64,000 bases of DNA from Phymatolithon calcareum (lineage: Eukaryota; Rhodophyta; Florideophyceae; Hapalidiales). A program made the position numbers and the translations under genes. Below are positions 63,250-64,000 of the stretch, piece by piece (positions within the stretch are counted from its first letter, which is position 1; each line of letters opens with the position of its first letter). The notes beneath the pieces are model-generated. The model ran no database searches. It was not told the DNA's origin and saw nothing but the letters and a program-made list of their open reading frames with translations. The DNA lies in NCBI GenBank assembly GCA_977006965.1, contig OZ345353.1, positions 248,001 to 312,000 of the forward strand, given 5' to 3'.

Positions 63250-64000
63250 ATGAACCGTCCTGGACGGTATGAGCTACTAGCTCTCCGAGTCGACAAGAGC
63301 ACCAAAAACCAATACGACCGTGGCCTGGCAGCCTTCATCAAATACTTGGAGGAAAAAGGGCTTGATTAATTTACCGATTTATCAAAAACTGAGGGGTACT
63401 TAATGGACTTCGCGGTTCATACGTATCATACTCGGAACAAAGCTGGACGACAATTAGTCGTCAATGCAATGTTAGCTGTTGAGCTGTACTTCCCAACGTT
63501 GCGGGGCAAAATGCAGGACCTTCGCGCCTCTCTCGAGGGGTGGGCAAAACATGTTCCTGTAAAGGCCCGTACAGTTATATCCGAACAATTGGCGAATGCG
63601 ATCGCCTATGAACTCCTAAAACAAGGCCGTCCAGACATGGCTACTGCAATATTGGTCATATTTGATTGCTACTTACGATCTGCAGATGCCTCGAATGCGA
63701 GCTGTCAAGACTTCATCTTTCTCGATCCTCCCCAGGGACCCAACAAAAATTACTATGGCGTATTGACGCTACCAAAAACCAAACGTGGAACCAACCAATC
63801 CGTGTTTGTTCGTGGACTACTAAATGCCGAGTTACTTCGACGACAGCAGGTCATTCGATCGAAGAATGGAACACAAAACGAAAACAAGCTGTTCCGATTC
63901 TCAATGGCAACACTAAGAAAACGAATGAACCCGATTTTGGAAACATTCAACATCGACATTGGAGATACAAAACTACATGGACTTCGTTACGGTGGCGCAA
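63250..64000 (+). CDS. Tyrosine recombinase (Crypton/DIRS-type), 3' end outside the window
   Basis: The ATG at 63250 opens an SAM-like core-binding N-terminal half (STKNQYDRGLAAFIKYLEEK, then AMLAVELYFPTLRGKMQDL). A tyrosine recombinase catalytic half follows: first Arg in CYLRSADASNA (63670-63700), a Lys in TLPKTKRGTNQ (63770-63795), and the HxxR box LHGLRYGGA (63977-64000) at the window edge. The nucleophilic Tyr would lie beyond 64000. One in-frame TAA occurs near 63367-63369, so the frame is broken once unless the stop is read through. Such recombinases mobilise Cryptons and DIRS/Ngaro retroelements; the absence of RT upstream fits Crypton or an atypical order. Confidence 0.78.

Overview
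The window looks like a gene-poor, repeat-rich stretch of a eukaryotic nuclear genome, most likely a multicellular red alga of the Chondrus type. This is an inference. It rests on uninterrupted (intronless) protein genes, a tRNA-Phe with an 11-nt insertion in its D-loop (ectopic D-arm introns are known from red algae), a CbbY-type phosphatase with a plastid-like N-terminal extension, a starch-binding (CBM20) protein with no plastid signal, and many transposon families.

Host-type genes are confined to the first 21 kb. They are a six-span AIG1/Rolling-stone-like membrane protein (4043-4894, +), a plastid CbbY-like phosphatase (4940-5800, -) converging on it with 45 bp between stop codons, tRNA-Phe(GAA) (6464-6547, +), a tail-anchored CBM20 protein (6694-7497, -), a second AIG1-like gene (9262-9981, -) with a decayed third copy (10249-10930, -), and a PHO80/P-U-type cyclin (20115-20804, +). 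No operon logic applies; the genes are separately promoted.

The rest is a mobile-element graveyard with a few fresh elements. At 0-3.6 kb there are LINE fragments and an inverted pair of chromovirus (Ty3/gypsy) 3' ends. At 13.7-18.1 kb there is a coding-intact two-ORF non-LTR element with a C-terminal restriction-like endonuclease (R2/Utopia-like). At 22.5-28.7 kb is a deeply nested block: DNA transposon B contains piggyBac-like element A1, which contains a solo LTR, an I-like LINE (itself hit by a LINE 3' end) and a Harbinger MITE. At 29.1-31.3 kb is a pogo/Tigger-like element and at 31.66-32.95 kb a short piggyBac-like element. At 33.5-36.5 kb are fragments of LINE, A2 and B2. At 36.55-40.59 kb is a canonical piggyBac element with TTAA duplications. 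At 41.2-43.2 kb and 59.3-61.0 kb there are Copia fragments. At 44.8-47.3 kb is element A3, at 47.3-49 kb an unclassified transposase-like pseudogene, at 49.5-51.8 kb a PIF/Harbinger element, at 54.8-58.0 kb a ParB-like plus DNA-methyltransferase pseudogene, and at 61-64 kb a tyrosine-recombinase element that runs off the window.

The most notable observations are as follows. Piggybac-like elements begin TGTCTATT and are flanked by CTAG instead of TTAA. A decayed ParB/beta-class DNA methyltransferase fusion lies in repeat DNA. A Tudor-like module interrupts a LINE RNase H domain. A CBM20 domain is coupled to a C-terminal membrane anchor. The tRNA-Phe has a D-loop insertion.
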